From Actinomycetes bacterium (lineage in GTDB: Bacteria > Actinomycetota > Acidimicrobiia > Acidimicrobiales > RAAP-2), in assembly GCA_021794655.1 (NCBI GenBank), contig JAJYQJ010000131.1:1-41033 (forward strand): a DNA stretch of 41,033 nucleotides, given 5' to 3'. The notes below the pieces were generated by a model. That model saw only the letters and a list, made by a program, of their open reading frames with translations. It did no database searches and was not told the origin of the DNA. The stretch's first letter is position 1, and each line of letters starts with the position of its first letter. Shown here one piece after another: positions 16,637 through 24,368 of the stretch. The translations under genes and the position numbers were made by a program.

Positions 16637-17737
16637 GTGGACTCGTCGGTGGGGAACTACCCAGCTTCGAACCTGTACGCCGACGTCGTCGGGCAAGAGG
16701 ACGCCGTCTCGTTGCTTCGAGCCGCGAGTCGCCAACCCGTCCACGCGTACTTGTTCCAAGGGTTAAATGGGGCGGGTCCTCGAAGGGCGGTGAAGGCGTT
16801 CGCCGCGTCGCTCCTGTGCCCCGAAGGTGGCTGCGGCCACTGTTCGCACTGCCAAAGAGCACTCGCTGGTATCCATCCAGACTTCGTCATTTTGGAGCGC
16901 GTCGGGGCTTCACTCGCAGTCGACGAGGCGCGCCACCTGGTAACGCTCGCACAACGTCGCCCCCTAGAGGCGGCGCGCCAAGTCCTCGTCTTGACCGACG
17001 TTCATCTGGCGGCCCGCTCGATTCCGGTCTTGTTAAAGACCTTGGAGGAGCCGCCGGGACCTACGGTATTCGTACTCCTTGCCGACGATCTCTCGCCGGA
17101 CTTGGATACGGTGGCGAGCCGGTGTGTGAAGGTCGTCTTTCCTCCCGTGAAGCAGTCCACGGTACTGGAGTGGCTCATATCACGAGGCGTCGCTGCGGAA
17201 AAGGCAGCCCTCGTCGCCGAGAGCTGCGGCGGCGATATCGATAGGGCTGAGCTCCTATCGGACGACGAGAGGTTTGTCTCACGACTCGAGCTGTGGCGTT
17301 CGGTGCCCGACGCTCTCAGCGGTTCCGGATCGGAGTGCGCGCGCCTCGCCCGGCTCCTGCTTGAAGCGGCCGATTCGGCTCTTGAACCGCTCCGAGCTCG
17401 CCATGGCGAGGAACTCGACTCCTTCGACGAGGACTCTAAAGTTCTAAGAGATCGCAGCGTCGCGAGACGAAAGGAGATATCAGACAGGCACCGGCGAGAA
17501 GAGAGACGGTGGCGGGTTGAGGAGATACGTTCTGGCATGGGAGTACTAGCACGCGTCTACAGAGACAGGATCCTCTCGTTGTTGCGACGTCGAGACGGAT
17601 CGGAGACCGTCGGAGTACTGCGATGCCAAGAGGCGATCTCGCTCGTAACGGACGCTTCCCGGTCTCTAGTTCGCAATCCCAATGAGACCCTGTTGCTCGA
17701 GTCGTTGTTTGTCAAGCTGACTACCCTCGAATTCTGA
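16637..17737 (+). CDS. holB: DNA polymerase III delta-prime subunit
   Basis: This is a clamp-loader subunit that helps place the sliding clamp on DNA. It begins MDSSVGNYPASNLYADVVGQ; VVGQEDAV and HAYLFQGLNGAGPRRA form the AAA+ start, with a Walker A loop lacking the usual GK, as expected for the non-hydrolysing delta-prime subunit. A zinc module of four cysteines, CPEGGCGHCSHC, follows, then LLKTLEEPPGPTVFVLL and the ASRC motif of clamp loaders. The C-terminal third is helical and charged, including an Arg/Glu-rich stretch around residues 255-300. The GTG at 16637 is chosen because aggagg (16626-16631) precedes it by five bases. A GTG at 16631 would overlap the tmk stop. Predicted length is 366 residues. 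Confidence 0.9.
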   Translation: MDSSVGNYPASNLYADVVGQEDAVSLLRAASRQPVHAYLFQGLNGAGPRRAVKAFAASLLCPEGGCGHCSHCQRALAGIHPDFVILERVGASLAVDEARHLVTLAQRRPLEAARQVLVLTDVHLAARSIPVLLKTLEEPPGPTVFVLLADDLSPDLDTVASRCVKVVFPPVKQSTVLEWLISRGVAAEKAALVAESCGGDIDRAELLSDDERFVSRLELWRSVPDALSGSGSECARLARLLLEAADSALEPLRARHGEELDSFDEDSKVLRDRSVARRKEISDRHRREERRWRVEEIRSGMGVLARVYRDRILSLLRRRDGSETVGVLRCQEAISLVTDASRSLVRNPNETLLLESLFVKLTTLEF

Positions 17738-17755
17738 GTCCTGCTTGAACCGTAG

Positions 17756-18175
17756 CTAGGTGTTCATCTCGCGACGGGTGCTTCCATACGCTGTTAAGCC
17801 GTATATCACCATGAGGTCGACCGCGATGATGATCACCGACCAAACCGGATAGCTTCTCAAGAAGGCGAGCTGGCCCACCGTGTTCAGTGAGACGAGGACT
17901 ATCCCAAACGCCGCCGCCCAAGTTGATCCCCGAAAGATGAGGAGGCCTGCGAGGACTTGTAACAGGCCAAATACGACCAGTATCCAACCCCACGTCGCGA
18001 AGTTGCTCCACAGCAGGTGGTTGGACAGGTAGGACTTGTAGGTGAGTGCTACCACCCCATCGAGTAGGTTAAAGACGCCGCCGAGGAGGATCAACGTCCC
18101 CGCGAACGCACGCCACCCCGAGCCGGGTGGCTCGACGTAACGTGTTCCACTCGTAGATCCCTCTTTCTTGCCCAC
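17756..18175 (-). CDS. DUF7144-type four-helix membrane protein
   Basis: This small protein of about 139 residues has four hydrophobic segments: FAGTLILLGGVFNLLDGVVA, WGWILVVFGLLQVLAGLLIF, an AAFGIVLVSLNTVGQLAFL helix and VWSVIIIAVDLMVIYGLTAY. The pattern GW-FAGTLIL-GGVFNLLDG is characteristic of a widespread actinobacterial membrane family (DUF7144) of unknown function. It is convergent with holB and separated from it by only 18 bases. A TTG at 18178 and a GTG at 18175 both lie behind aaaggaggggtt; the GTG has the better spacing. Confidence 0.8.
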   Translation of the reverse strand: MGKKEGSTSGTRYVEPPGSGWRAFAGTLILLGGVFNLLDGVVALTYKSYLSNHLLWSNFATWGWILVVFGLLQVLAGLLIFRGSTWAAAFGIVLVSLNTVGQLAFLRSYPVWSVIIIAVDLMVIYGLTAYGSTRREMNT

Positions 18176-18382
18176 CAACCCCTCCTTTGCTCACGGCCCC
18201 AACGGGGTCAACCAGTTTTCAGTTCATATTCGCTATTTGAACCCGAACGCTACCAGGCGTTAGCGCTGGGTGTGGGCAACTTCGGGTCCAACGCGGGTTG
18301 GGTAGCTAATCGGCGGTGACGGTAACGCTATCGCTGATGGCGCAACTATCCCTGCATCAGCAACCCGCTGGTGGTTCGCTTA
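18176..18382. other. Intergenic region, left part
   Basis: No gene is supported. It includes the ribosome binding site of the DUF7144 gene at its left edge and short GC-rich inverted segments without a T-tract. Confidence 0.4.
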
Positions 18383-18470
18383 CGGCTTTAGAGGTTGCCT
18401 GACGGGCCTCCGAAGAGACAGCCAGGAAGACCTTCAAAATCCCCGGCTAAAGCCGTGGAGAGGAGGTCAA
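18383..18470 (+). other. Possible relic of an IS200/IS605-type right end or omega RNA
   Basis: The segment ends aatccccggctaaagccg followed by tggagaggaggtcaa. The short stem cggc-taaa-gccg, a purine-rich stretch and terminal tcaa resemble the right ends of IS200/IS605 elements, where the omega RNA of TnpB finishes. The nine bases ctaaagccg (18447-18455) are also the exact reverse complement of cggctttag (18383-18391), allowing an alternative longer-range pairing. No tnpA or tnpB gene is nearby, so at most this is a solo end or decayed fragment. The assignment rests on pattern memory alone. Confidence 0.3.
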
Positions 18471-18498
18471 ATACCGGAATCCAGGGGTGGTTTGCTCC

Positions 18499-18894
18499 CT
18501 ATGCGGTGACCGCCTCGGCGACCTTTGTAGTACGGGCGAGAGCGCGATCAGTGGTGAGCATCCGCACGCCGAGCCGGTGGGCTAGCTCCACGTAAAGCGC
18601 GTCGGCGAGCCGGATCCTGCTCCGGCGCTCCCACGCCCCCCGGATTAGGTCGGGAAGCGCATGCCGGAGGATCGGGGCAGCCGCGATCGCGGCTAGTTGG
18701 TGGGTGACCACCGGTGCGGTCAGCCTCCCGGATCGATGCAGGCGTCCGAGCCCTGAGAGGACCTCAGCGTCGACATGTGCGGGGGCGTGAAGGACAACGC
18801 CGTTAATACGCGCTTGCACCGCAGCGCTCAACCCGTTGCCCAGGAGGAGATCGACGAGCGCAGATGCGTCGACTACGAGGTGCTCGTCGCTCAC
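18499..18894 (-). CDS. vapC: VapC-family PIN-domain toxin
   Basis: This is a predicted ribonuclease toxin of a type II toxin-antitoxin pair. The PIN fold is clear: LVVDASALVDLLLG holds the first acidic residue, HVDAEVLSGLGRLHRSG the second (Glu), RLADALYVELAHRLGV the third, and MLTTDRALAR the fourth. The 131-residue length is typical. The GTG at 18894 overlaps the antitoxin stop as GTGA, so translation is coupled. VapC toxins cleave tRNA or rRNA; the target of this one cannot be read from sequence. Neutralisation by the upstream ribbon-helix-helix protein is inferred from the arrangement. Confidence 0.88.
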   Translation of the reverse strand: MSDEHLVVDASALVDLLLGNGLSAAVQARINGVVLHAPAHVDAEVLSGLGRLHRSGRLTAPVVTHQLAAIAAAPILRHALPDLIRGAWERRSRIRLADALYVELAHRLGVRMLTTDRALARTTKVAEAVTA

Positions 18895-19148
18895 GCCGGC
18901 CGCAACCGTCCCTTGGGTACGGGCCACTCGTCTCCCGCCTCAGCACGGACGGCATCGAGTGCGGCAATGACCTCATCGTGGGTGACGTCGGTGTTGGGCA
19001 GCTTGCGTATCGTCTCCAACCACGCCGTCGTGCGGCGACCAGCTAGCTCCCGTCGTAGTGCCTCCTGGGTGATGCTCGAGACATTCAGCCCAACTTCCCG
19101 CGTCTCCTCGGCAAGGTCGTCGGGAAGGTATATGTTCATTCGTGCCAT
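18891..19148 (-). CDS. vapB: VapB-type ribbon-helix-helix antitoxin
   Basis: The N-terminal region MARMNIYLPDDLAEETREVG followed by LNVSSITQEALRRELAGR is a ribbon-helix-helix (MetJ/Arc) DNA-binding domain. The C-terminal 40 residues, including DVTHDEVIAALDAVRAEAGD, would wrap the toxin. The protein has 85 residues from the ATG at 19148; a GTG at 19154 is also possible. It is first in the operon with vapC. The direct repeats over its start codon suggest it represses its own transcription, as is usual for these modules. Confidence 0.85.
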   Translation of the reverse strand: MARMNIYLPDDLAEETREVGLNVSSITQEALRRELAGRRTTAWLETIRKLPNTDVTHDEVIAALDAVRAEAGDEWPVPKGRLRPA

Positions 19149-19168
19149 ACACACATCCTACACACATC
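19148..19168 (-). promoter_or_regulatory. Direct-repeat operator candidate at the vapB start
   Basis: The 10-mer tacacacatc occurs at 19148-19157 and again at 19159-19168, an 11-base period that places both copies on the same face of the helix. The repeats overlap the vapB start codon and ribosome binding region. Tandem ribbon-helix-helix dimers bind such direct repeats, so autoregulation is a reasonable inference. Confidence 0.5.
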
Positions 19169-19459
19169 GGTCGTCAGGTGCGTCGTCTTTCGCGATCCTG
19201 CCCCTCTTGAACGGGAGATCCGAATAACCACCATCCCGTCATGGGGTCGGCGTGGCGCATCCGTCGCTCTTCGCGGGTGGTCGCCCCGCCACGCACTTCC
19301 ACTGAGTGGGCCGAGGTTCGGCTAAGATCAAAGATCAGACATGCAGCGTTCGGGATGCTGATGTCGTTGGTCAAGATCGCGCTTTCCCAACCATGAGGGT
19401 CCGTCCGAGCTAGGGGTTTCCAATGGGTTCGTGGAAGCAGGTTGCAGGATCGGTAGCCC
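19169..19459. other. Intergenic region between vapB and tRNA-Thr
   Basis: A 66-codon minus-strand frame (19174-19374) has a TTG start without a ribosome binding site and no recognisable domain, so it is not called as a gene. The duplicated aagatcaaagatcag near 19324-19338 is the only obvious local repeat. Confidence 0.4.
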
Positions 19460-19535
19460 GCCTGGGTAGCTCAGTTGGCAGAGCAGCGCACTCGTAATGC
19501 GCAGGTCAGCGGTTCAAATCCGCTCCCAGGCTCCA
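19460..19535 (+). tRNA. tRNA-Thr, anticodon CGT
   Basis: A full cloverleaf can be folded by eye. The acceptor stem is gcctggg paired with cccaggc, the D-loop contains agctcagttggcagagc, and the anticodon stem gcgca/tgcgc has loop ctcgtaa giving CGT, which reads ACG (Thr). The T arm contains ggttcaaatcc. The discriminator base is T and the 3' CCA (19533-19535) is encoded. It lies just downstream of the vapBC region and on the opposite strand from it. Confidence 0.95.
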
Positions 19536-19609
19536 GCAAGCTGGACAACCAAGTGCCCGGCTGGCGCGGTAAGGTCTGTCCGTTGGATCGCGCCCAGAAC
19601 AGTCGGGTT

Positions 19610-20872
19610 CTAAACTCCCAAGGACTCCAGTCCGGCAAGAACTCGCCTGGAGGCATCTTCATGAAAGGTGGACCACTGCTTAGCCGACGTGTCGAACTCG
19701 GATGCCTCCAGCCACAACGATCTCTCGATCGGGGCCAGGACGGAGCGGACCGCTTCGATGTAAGGAGGGTCGTTTTCAACTTGGCGGCGAAGTTCATCGA
19801 AGCGTTGCCAGGTGCTCTCGCTTGCGAGCTCTCTGGGCGCGGCGTGTGGAGGCAGTACCGGGATGAACACGGAGGAGCAGGGACTCCCGAGCGCCACCCA
19901 CGCTCTTGGCGACTCGCCTTCGCCAGAAGGTAGAAAAGCCAGCATCGACGCGGCGGTTGCAATAAAACCGCGAACGTGCATGCATATAGTGACCCCGGTG
20001 CCGTCGGGAAGCAACACGGTAGGCGGAGGTACTGCGTCGTCGAGCTCTCGCAACGGGTTGCCCCACCGTCCGGTTCCATGGTCGCGCATGTGGGCTGCGA
20101 ACTCACCGATCTCGTCTAAGACGTCTTCGTGTACGAAGTTCGCTTCGCGACGGGGATCGCGCCCGCCGTCAGAGTGGTTGTCGAGCGAGGCGAGGAAGGA
20201 TTGGCTGGCTGAGAGGCGTACGTCGGCGTGTCCGGTGGGCGCCGCCGGACTGCGCCATGAGTCGAAGTCCGAGCCGGATGGCACGTCGGGCGAGGATACT
20301 TCCCAGTTGCGACCCAACGTGAGCCTGTTCGATATCGCGGCGATCCCGTCGTGGGAGGCGTCTACCCTGTGGGCAGCCCAGGTCTTGTAAGAGGTCTCGA
20401 GGATCCATGCTTCTATTGGATCTGCGATCAGAAACGACGACCAGTACGGCTCGTTAGCCTTAGCGTCGCCAACCCCTCCCTGGCCGTAGCGGTCCAACAG
20501 ATCGGTAATGACATCGAGGGCTTCACGAGCCGTTCGGCCGCGTTCGAGGCCCAGTCGCACGAGATCCATGCCCGTAAGCGCCGGCGGGGCTTCATAAGGG
20601 TCATCGATCGTAAACACCTTCTCGTTCCCGATTACGACCTTGTTTGAGTTGATGCCGTGTTCTGCACCCCAGAGCCACACGGGGCGAGAGAGTAGGCAGG
20701 CCAGCGAGCCGGTCCTCTCAACGGTCAAGTACTGCGTGCGCGTAGTTGTGGCTCCAGAGGGAACGGACTCGGCAGGAAAGGTCTCTACTATCTGAGGTTC
20801 TCCGACCGGCCTGTCGGAGCTCTTGGCGAATATAGTGCCGCGATCTGTTACACGACAGAGTGAGTCGCACAT
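19610..20872 (-). CDS. Secernin-like C69-type dipeptidase
   Basis: This is a predicted Ntn-hydrolase peptidase. The ATG at 20872 gives MCDSLCRVTDRGTIFAKSSD, which matches secernin/C69 proteins: after Met removal the N-terminal Cys is the nucleophile, and the T-RGTIFAK-SDRP segment is the family hallmark. A GTG 12 bases upstream would hide the Cys, so the ATG is preferred. The body includes EPQIVE, LWGAEHGINSNKVVIGNE and ISNRLTL, all typical, and the 420-residue length fits. Peptides or acyl-amino acids are likely substrates. It lies in a neighbourhood with an aminotransferase, an amino acid permease and the opp transporter, which supports a role in using imported peptides. Confidence 0.85.
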   Translation of the reverse strand: MCDSLCRVTDRGTIFAKSSDRPVGEPQIVETFPAESVPSGATTTRTQYLTVERTGSLACLLSRPVWLWGAEHGINSNKVVIGNEKVFTIDDPYEAPPALTGMDLVRLGLERGRTAREALDVITDLLDRYGQGGVGDAKANEPYWSSFLIADPIEAWILETSYKTWAAHRVDASHDGIAAISNRLTLGRNWEVSSPDVPSGSDFDSWRSPAAPTGHADVRLSASQSFLASLDNHSDGGRDPRREANFVHEDVLDEIGEFAAHMRDHGTGRWGNPLRELDDAVPPPTVLLPDGTGVTICMHVRGFIATAASMLAFLPSGEGESPRAWVALGSPCSSVFIPVLPPHAAPRELASESTWQRFDELRRQVENDPPYIEAVRSVLAPIERSLWLEASEFDTSAKQWSTFHEDASRRVLAGLESLGV

Positions 20873-21011
20873 ATGAAAACCCACTCTAACCCAAGTGCGG
20901 TGACTCTCGTCGCGTGGAGAAGTGGTGGAGCCTTCGCGTTTGTTGGAAATGTTCTAAGGTGGACGGGCATGAGACAAACGTCTCGAGCCAACAGGTAGGA
21001 GGGGAAGGGAA

Positions 21012-22373
21012 GTGGCGAAAGACAGTGAACCCGTGCAGGGTGGGGGCACGGTTCCAGTTGGCGACAGTGCTACCTCGGTGGAGGCGGTCGATACGAAGAA
21101 GCGAGCCTTAGAGCTCTTCGCTCGCCACATCAATCCTCAAAAGGTTCGGGTGATGAGGGCGGCAGGCCTGGACATCATTGAATCGAAGAGGGAAGGCCCC
21201 TGGGTGTACGACGCGGACGGCCGGAAGCTACTCGACTGCTTCACCTCTGCGGGCTCCTTCAACGTGGGAAGGCGACATCCAAGAGTAGTGAAGGCGATGC
21301 ACGAAGCGGTGGATCGCCTCGATCATGGTAACTTCCTTCTCTGCTCGAAGGAAAAGGCGGAGTTGGCAGCCAAGCTCGCGCAGATAACGCCTGGAGATCT
21401 TTCGTGTGTCATGTTCGGGACCGGCGGCGGCGAGGCGGTCGATTTTGCCATAAAGCTTGCCCGTGGAGCGACGCAACGTCCCAAGATCGTTTCTACAGTC
21501 AACGGCTACCATGGCCTAACAGGGTTCGCTCTTTCCGCAGTCGGCCGGGACGCGTACAGGCTCCCCTTCGAGCCGCTCATGCCCGGATTTGAGCGAGTGG
21601 AGTTTGGTGACGAGAAAGCCGCGGCATCGGTTATAGACGGATCAACAGCGGCTTTTCTTGTCGAGCCGATACAGGGTGAAGGCGGTGTGAGGGTACCGCC
21701 TCGGGGCTATTTGAGCGCGATTAGGCAGATCTGTGACGAGCAGGGTGCGCTCTTGATACTCGACGAGATCCAGACGGGCTTCGGTCGTACCGGGCGGTGG
21801 TTTGCGTCCGAACACGACGGGGTTGTGCCAGACATCATGACCGTCGCGAAGTCCCTTGGCGGATCTATGGTATCGATCTCGGCCACCGTCTTTACCGAGG
21901 AGCTGAGGGAGTTCCTCATCCCGAACCCCTTCATCCATGTGTCTACCTTTGGAGGCTCAGATCTTGCCTGCGCGGTGGCAATGGCCGTGATCGAAGTTAT
22001 AGAAGAGGATGGGTTGGTAGAGCGTGCGGCCCAGATGGGCGAGATGCTCCACTCCGGGTTGCGTGAAATTGCCAAGGAATATCCAGAAGAAGTGTTGGAG
22101 GTGAGGGGCATGGGACTCATGGCTGGTCTCAAGCTGAGTGACGACTCGATGGGACCGAGGCTCTCGTTCAACCTCTCCAACCACGGTGTGCTCGCAATTT
22201 ACTCGGGAAACGAGCCGTCGGTCATGAGGCTAATGCCTTCTTTGGTAGTTAAGAGCGCGGAGGTGGAGTTCTTGATCGACTCGACTTCAGGAGCGATCAA
22301 AGACATGCTGTCGGGTAAAGGCATGCCCGAGCCCGAGCCTTCGCGCCGTGTGCGGAGGCGGCCCGCGAGGTGA
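21012..22373 (+). CDS. Class III PLP-dependent aminotransferase
   Basis: This fold type I aminotransferase has 453 residues. PLP contacts are readable: FGTGGGEAVDFAIKLAR (phosphate-binding loop, where Gly replaces the usual Ser of GSEA), NGYHGLTGFALS, FLVEPIQGEGGVRVPPRGYL, LILDEIQTGFGRTGRWFA with the ring-contacting Asp, and the Schiff-base Lys in MTVAKSLGGS. It resembles the ornithine/4-aminobutyrate/diaminobutyrate group, but the donor cannot be fixed. GTG at 21012 follows ggaggggaaggga. The gene starts a plus-strand run with the SCP2-domain gene (37 bases on) and an amino acid permease, and is divergent from the secernin gene. The C-terminal Arg-rich tail is unusual. Confidence 0.88.
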   Translation: MAKDSEPVQGGGTVPVGDSATSVEAVDTKKRALELFARHINPQKVRVMRAAGLDIIESKREGPWVYDADGRKLLDCFTSAGSFNVGRRHPRVVKAMHEAVDRLDHGNFLLCSKEKAELAAKLAQITPGDLSCVMFGTGGGEAVDFAIKLARGATQRPKIVSTVNGYHGLTGFALSAVGRDAYRLPFEPLMPGFERVEFGDEKAAASVIDGSTAAFLVEPIQGEGGVRVPPRGYLSAIRQICDEQGALLILDEIQTGFGRTGRWFASEHDGVVPDIMTVAKSLGGSMVSISATVFTEELREFLIPNPFIHVSTFGGSDLACAVAMAVIEVIEEDGLVERAAQMGEMLHSGLREIAKEYPEEVLEVRGMGLMAGLKLSDDSMGPRLSFNLSNHGVLAIYSGNEPSVMRLMPSLVVKSAEVEFLIDSTSGAIKDMLSGKGMPEPEPSRRVRRRPAR

Positions 22374-22410
22374 GCGTGATGGAGAGCCATGCAAGAGAGG
22401 AGGACGCGAG

Positions 22411-22767
22411 TTGGCCAATTGGGACGAGTTAGCAGAAGCGCTCGCTGACTACCAGACAACCTGCAACGGTAACGCGCGGCTGCGAAAGATGCAGAAGGAC
22501 TGGTCGAAGCTTCTGCACTTCATTGCTGAAGACAACGGAGTCCGGTTCACCATGGTGGTAGACCACGGTGAGATAGTGGAGTACGGGCAGGACCATACCG
22601 GCGTTCCCGACATCATCGTGACCACCGACTCTGAAACGTTCTGCGATATGTTCTGGGGCGACTTGAACCCGGTCGCTAAGTACCTGAGAGGGGAGATCAA
22701 GGTCAAGGGATCACAGGAGGACGTCATGCGCCTTGACGCGATTTCGTTCGTCATCTGGCCGGACTAG
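22411..22767 (+). CDS. SCP2 sterol-binding domain protein
   Basis: This 118-residue protein matches the SCP2 fold, a hydrophobic-ligand pocket: LRKMQKDWSKLLHFIAED, RFTMVVDHGEIVEYGQD, IIVTTDSETFCDMFWGDLNP and the final LRGEIKVKGSQEDVMRLDAI. The ligand is unknown; bacterial SCP2 proteins are implicated in binding lipids or acyl-CoA. The start is TTG at 22411 behind gagaggagg at 22395-22403 with seven bases of spacing, which is better supported than any upstream in-frame codon. It lies between the aminotransferase and the permease, with only 12 bases before the latter, so the three are probably co-transcribed. Confidence 0.83.
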   Translation: MANWDELAEALADYQTTCNGNARLRKMQKDWSKLLHFIAEDNGVRFTMVVDHGEIVEYGQDHTGVPDIIVTTDSETFCDMFWGDLNPVAKYLRGEIKVKGSQEDVMRLDAISFVIWPD

Positions 22768-22779
22768 AGTCCGAAGCCG

Positions 22780-24303
22780 ATGGGTACTTCGAACGGCGAC
22801 GACACTGGAACACATCGTCGTTCAACTGGTCGTTCAGCCGGTAGTTCAGCGACCGGAGTGCCTGAGCCCGCCGATGGAGGTTCGCGAGGCACTACCGCTG
22901 CGCCCGGCGAGGTGAGGCTCCGGCGCGCGCTTGGCCTGACTGGGGCCACCATGACGAGTACCGGCCTCGCATTTGCGGTAATCGATTACATCGCAGTTGT
23001 ATCGGTTCTCACCTACGCGGCTGGGGTGAGCGGCTGGATGGCGGTCATGATCGCGGGTCTTCTCGTTGCGGTGGTGGCGGGAGTCTTCGCTGAACTCAAC
23101 GGACTCTACCCGACGGCGGCAGGAATTAGGCTCTATATCTCCCGCGCTCTATCTGAGCGGTCGGCGCTGGTGATCACGTTCACCTACTTGACGACCGTCG
23201 TTCTCGTTATCGCTGCCGATGCGTTCTTGATAGGGTCTGCAATCCGTCATGTAGTAGGTGGCCCGCCTATCGCCGCGTACGGCTGGATCATCGGTCTTTT
23301 AGTTCTGGCGGTCGTCGCGAACCTGTTCGGCGTTCGACTTGCCGGGACGGTGCAGACGATCGTGACTTTGACCGTCTTGGTTGCGACCTTTGTACTGTCG
23401 GTCGTCTCACTTTTTACCGTGCATGCAAGCTACCCTCACCCGTTCGGACTTTTCCACGGAGGCATCTTCCACGGACTCCAGGCTCTTGTCTTTGCGATCT
23501 TCCTATACGCCGCGTTTGAGTGGGTGACTACCGGAGCCGAAGAGGTAAGTCGCCCGGCAGTGATCACAAAGGCGCTTTTCATCGCCCCGGTGCTCTTGTT
23601 CGCCGTTCTCGGGGTCTTCTCGCTAGCGCTCGCCCACGCCGTTTCGTTCTCCAGCTCCCACGGCAGTGCCTATCCGCAGCTCTTGCTCGGGAAGGCTGCC
23701 CTTGGTGAGGTGGGAACCATTTGGATGCTTGGAGCAACCGTCCTAGCTGCGATGAACACTTTCAACGGAGGCTTCCTGGTGGCTTCCAGGTTCATCTACG
23801 CCGCCGCTCGAGAAGGCCTTCTCCCACGGGTTTTTTCAAGGCTGAATATCCGGGCAGTCCCTTGGGCGGCGGTGATAGCGCTCGGTGTCACCTCTGCGGT
23901 CGTCGCTGCCTTGGTGTTTGCGACCAAACAGTGGCTGTTGCTGGTCGCGGTCGGCTCTGTGCTCGAAGCGGGGATCTACGCAGTTGCCGGTTACTGTGTG
24001 TACGCGCTGAGACGTAAGGACAGGGCTCGCGAGCGACCGTTCGCTCTCAAGTTTGCAACCTTTTTCTCGGTGTTCTCGATGGTGGTCTTTGGAGTGCTTG
24101 CCCTTGTAGGAGCGTTCTCGGACCCCCAACACCCTTCGCACCTCTCGGTACTGCCTGCGCTGGTCGTCGTGATTCTGGCGGCACTGTCTTTGCTGTACGT
24201 ACGCGCTGGAGTACCACGCATTCGGGCAAAGGCTGAGGCACGCTCTGCTGCATCCAGGCCTCGAAGGAGGCCGCCGCGGGAGAGTCCTCCCTCTGTCGCG
24301 TAG
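22780..24303 (+). CDS. APC-family amino acid permease
   Basis: This integral membrane transporter is predicted to move amino acids with protons. It has about 12 membrane segments starting at residue 50 (ALGLTGATMTSTGLAFAVID), the family motif region FAELNGLYPTAAGIRLYISR, and the central FEWVTTGAEEVSRPAVITKA. Residues 1-45 are a hydrophilic extension rich in Ser, Thr and Gly without homology that I recognise, and the tail is Arg/Pro-rich. Length (507 residues) is normal. It is distinct from the permease at 7851, lacking both the alpha/beta and OB regions. It is third in the run with aminotransferase and SCP2 protein, which favours amino acid uptake for transamination. Confidence 0.88.
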   Translation: MGTSNGDDTGTHRRSTGRSAGSSATGVPEPADGGSRGTTAAPGEVRLRRALGLTGATMTSTGLAFAVIDYIAVVSVLTYAAGVSGWMAVMIAGLLVAVVAGVFAELNGLYPTAAGIRLYISRALSERSALVITFTYLTTVVLVIAADAFLIGSAIRHVVGGPPIAAYGWIIGLLVLAVVANLFGVRLAGTVQTIVTLTVLVATFVLSVVSLFTVHASYPHPFGLFHGGIFHGLQALVFAIFLYAAFEWVTTGAEEVSRPAVITKALFIAPVLLFAVLGVFSLALAHAVSFSSSHGSAYPQLLLGKAALGEVGTIWMLGATVLAAMNTFNGGFLVASRFIYAAAREGLLPRVFSRLNIRAVPWAAVIALGVTSAVVAALVFATKQWLLLVAVGSVLEAGIYAVAGYCVYALRRKDRARERPFALKFATFFSVFSMVVFGVLALVGAFSDPQHPSHLSVLPALVVVILAALSLLYVRAGVPRIRAKAEARSAASRPRRRPPRESPPSVA

Positions 24304-24368
24304 GAGACAGGTAGCCGCGTCTTGTCGAGCGAGCAAGGGCCGATATCGCATCGAGGAGCTCGGACTTT

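Noticed and set aside
19174-19374. 66-codon minus-strand frame between vapB and tRNA-Thr
   Set aside because: TTG start without a ribosome binding site, no recognisable domain and low-complexity Arg-rich translation. Not supported as a gene.
19460-19535. tRNA-Thr as a used integration site
   Set aside because: No second copy of the tRNA 3' end was seen elsewhere in the window and there is no integrase, so an att site cannot be supported.
22380-22433. 17-codon ORF starting atggagagccatgc between aminotransferase and SCP2 gene
   Set aside because: It overlaps the ribosome binding site and start of the SCP2 gene in another frame and has no feature suggesting a peptide product.
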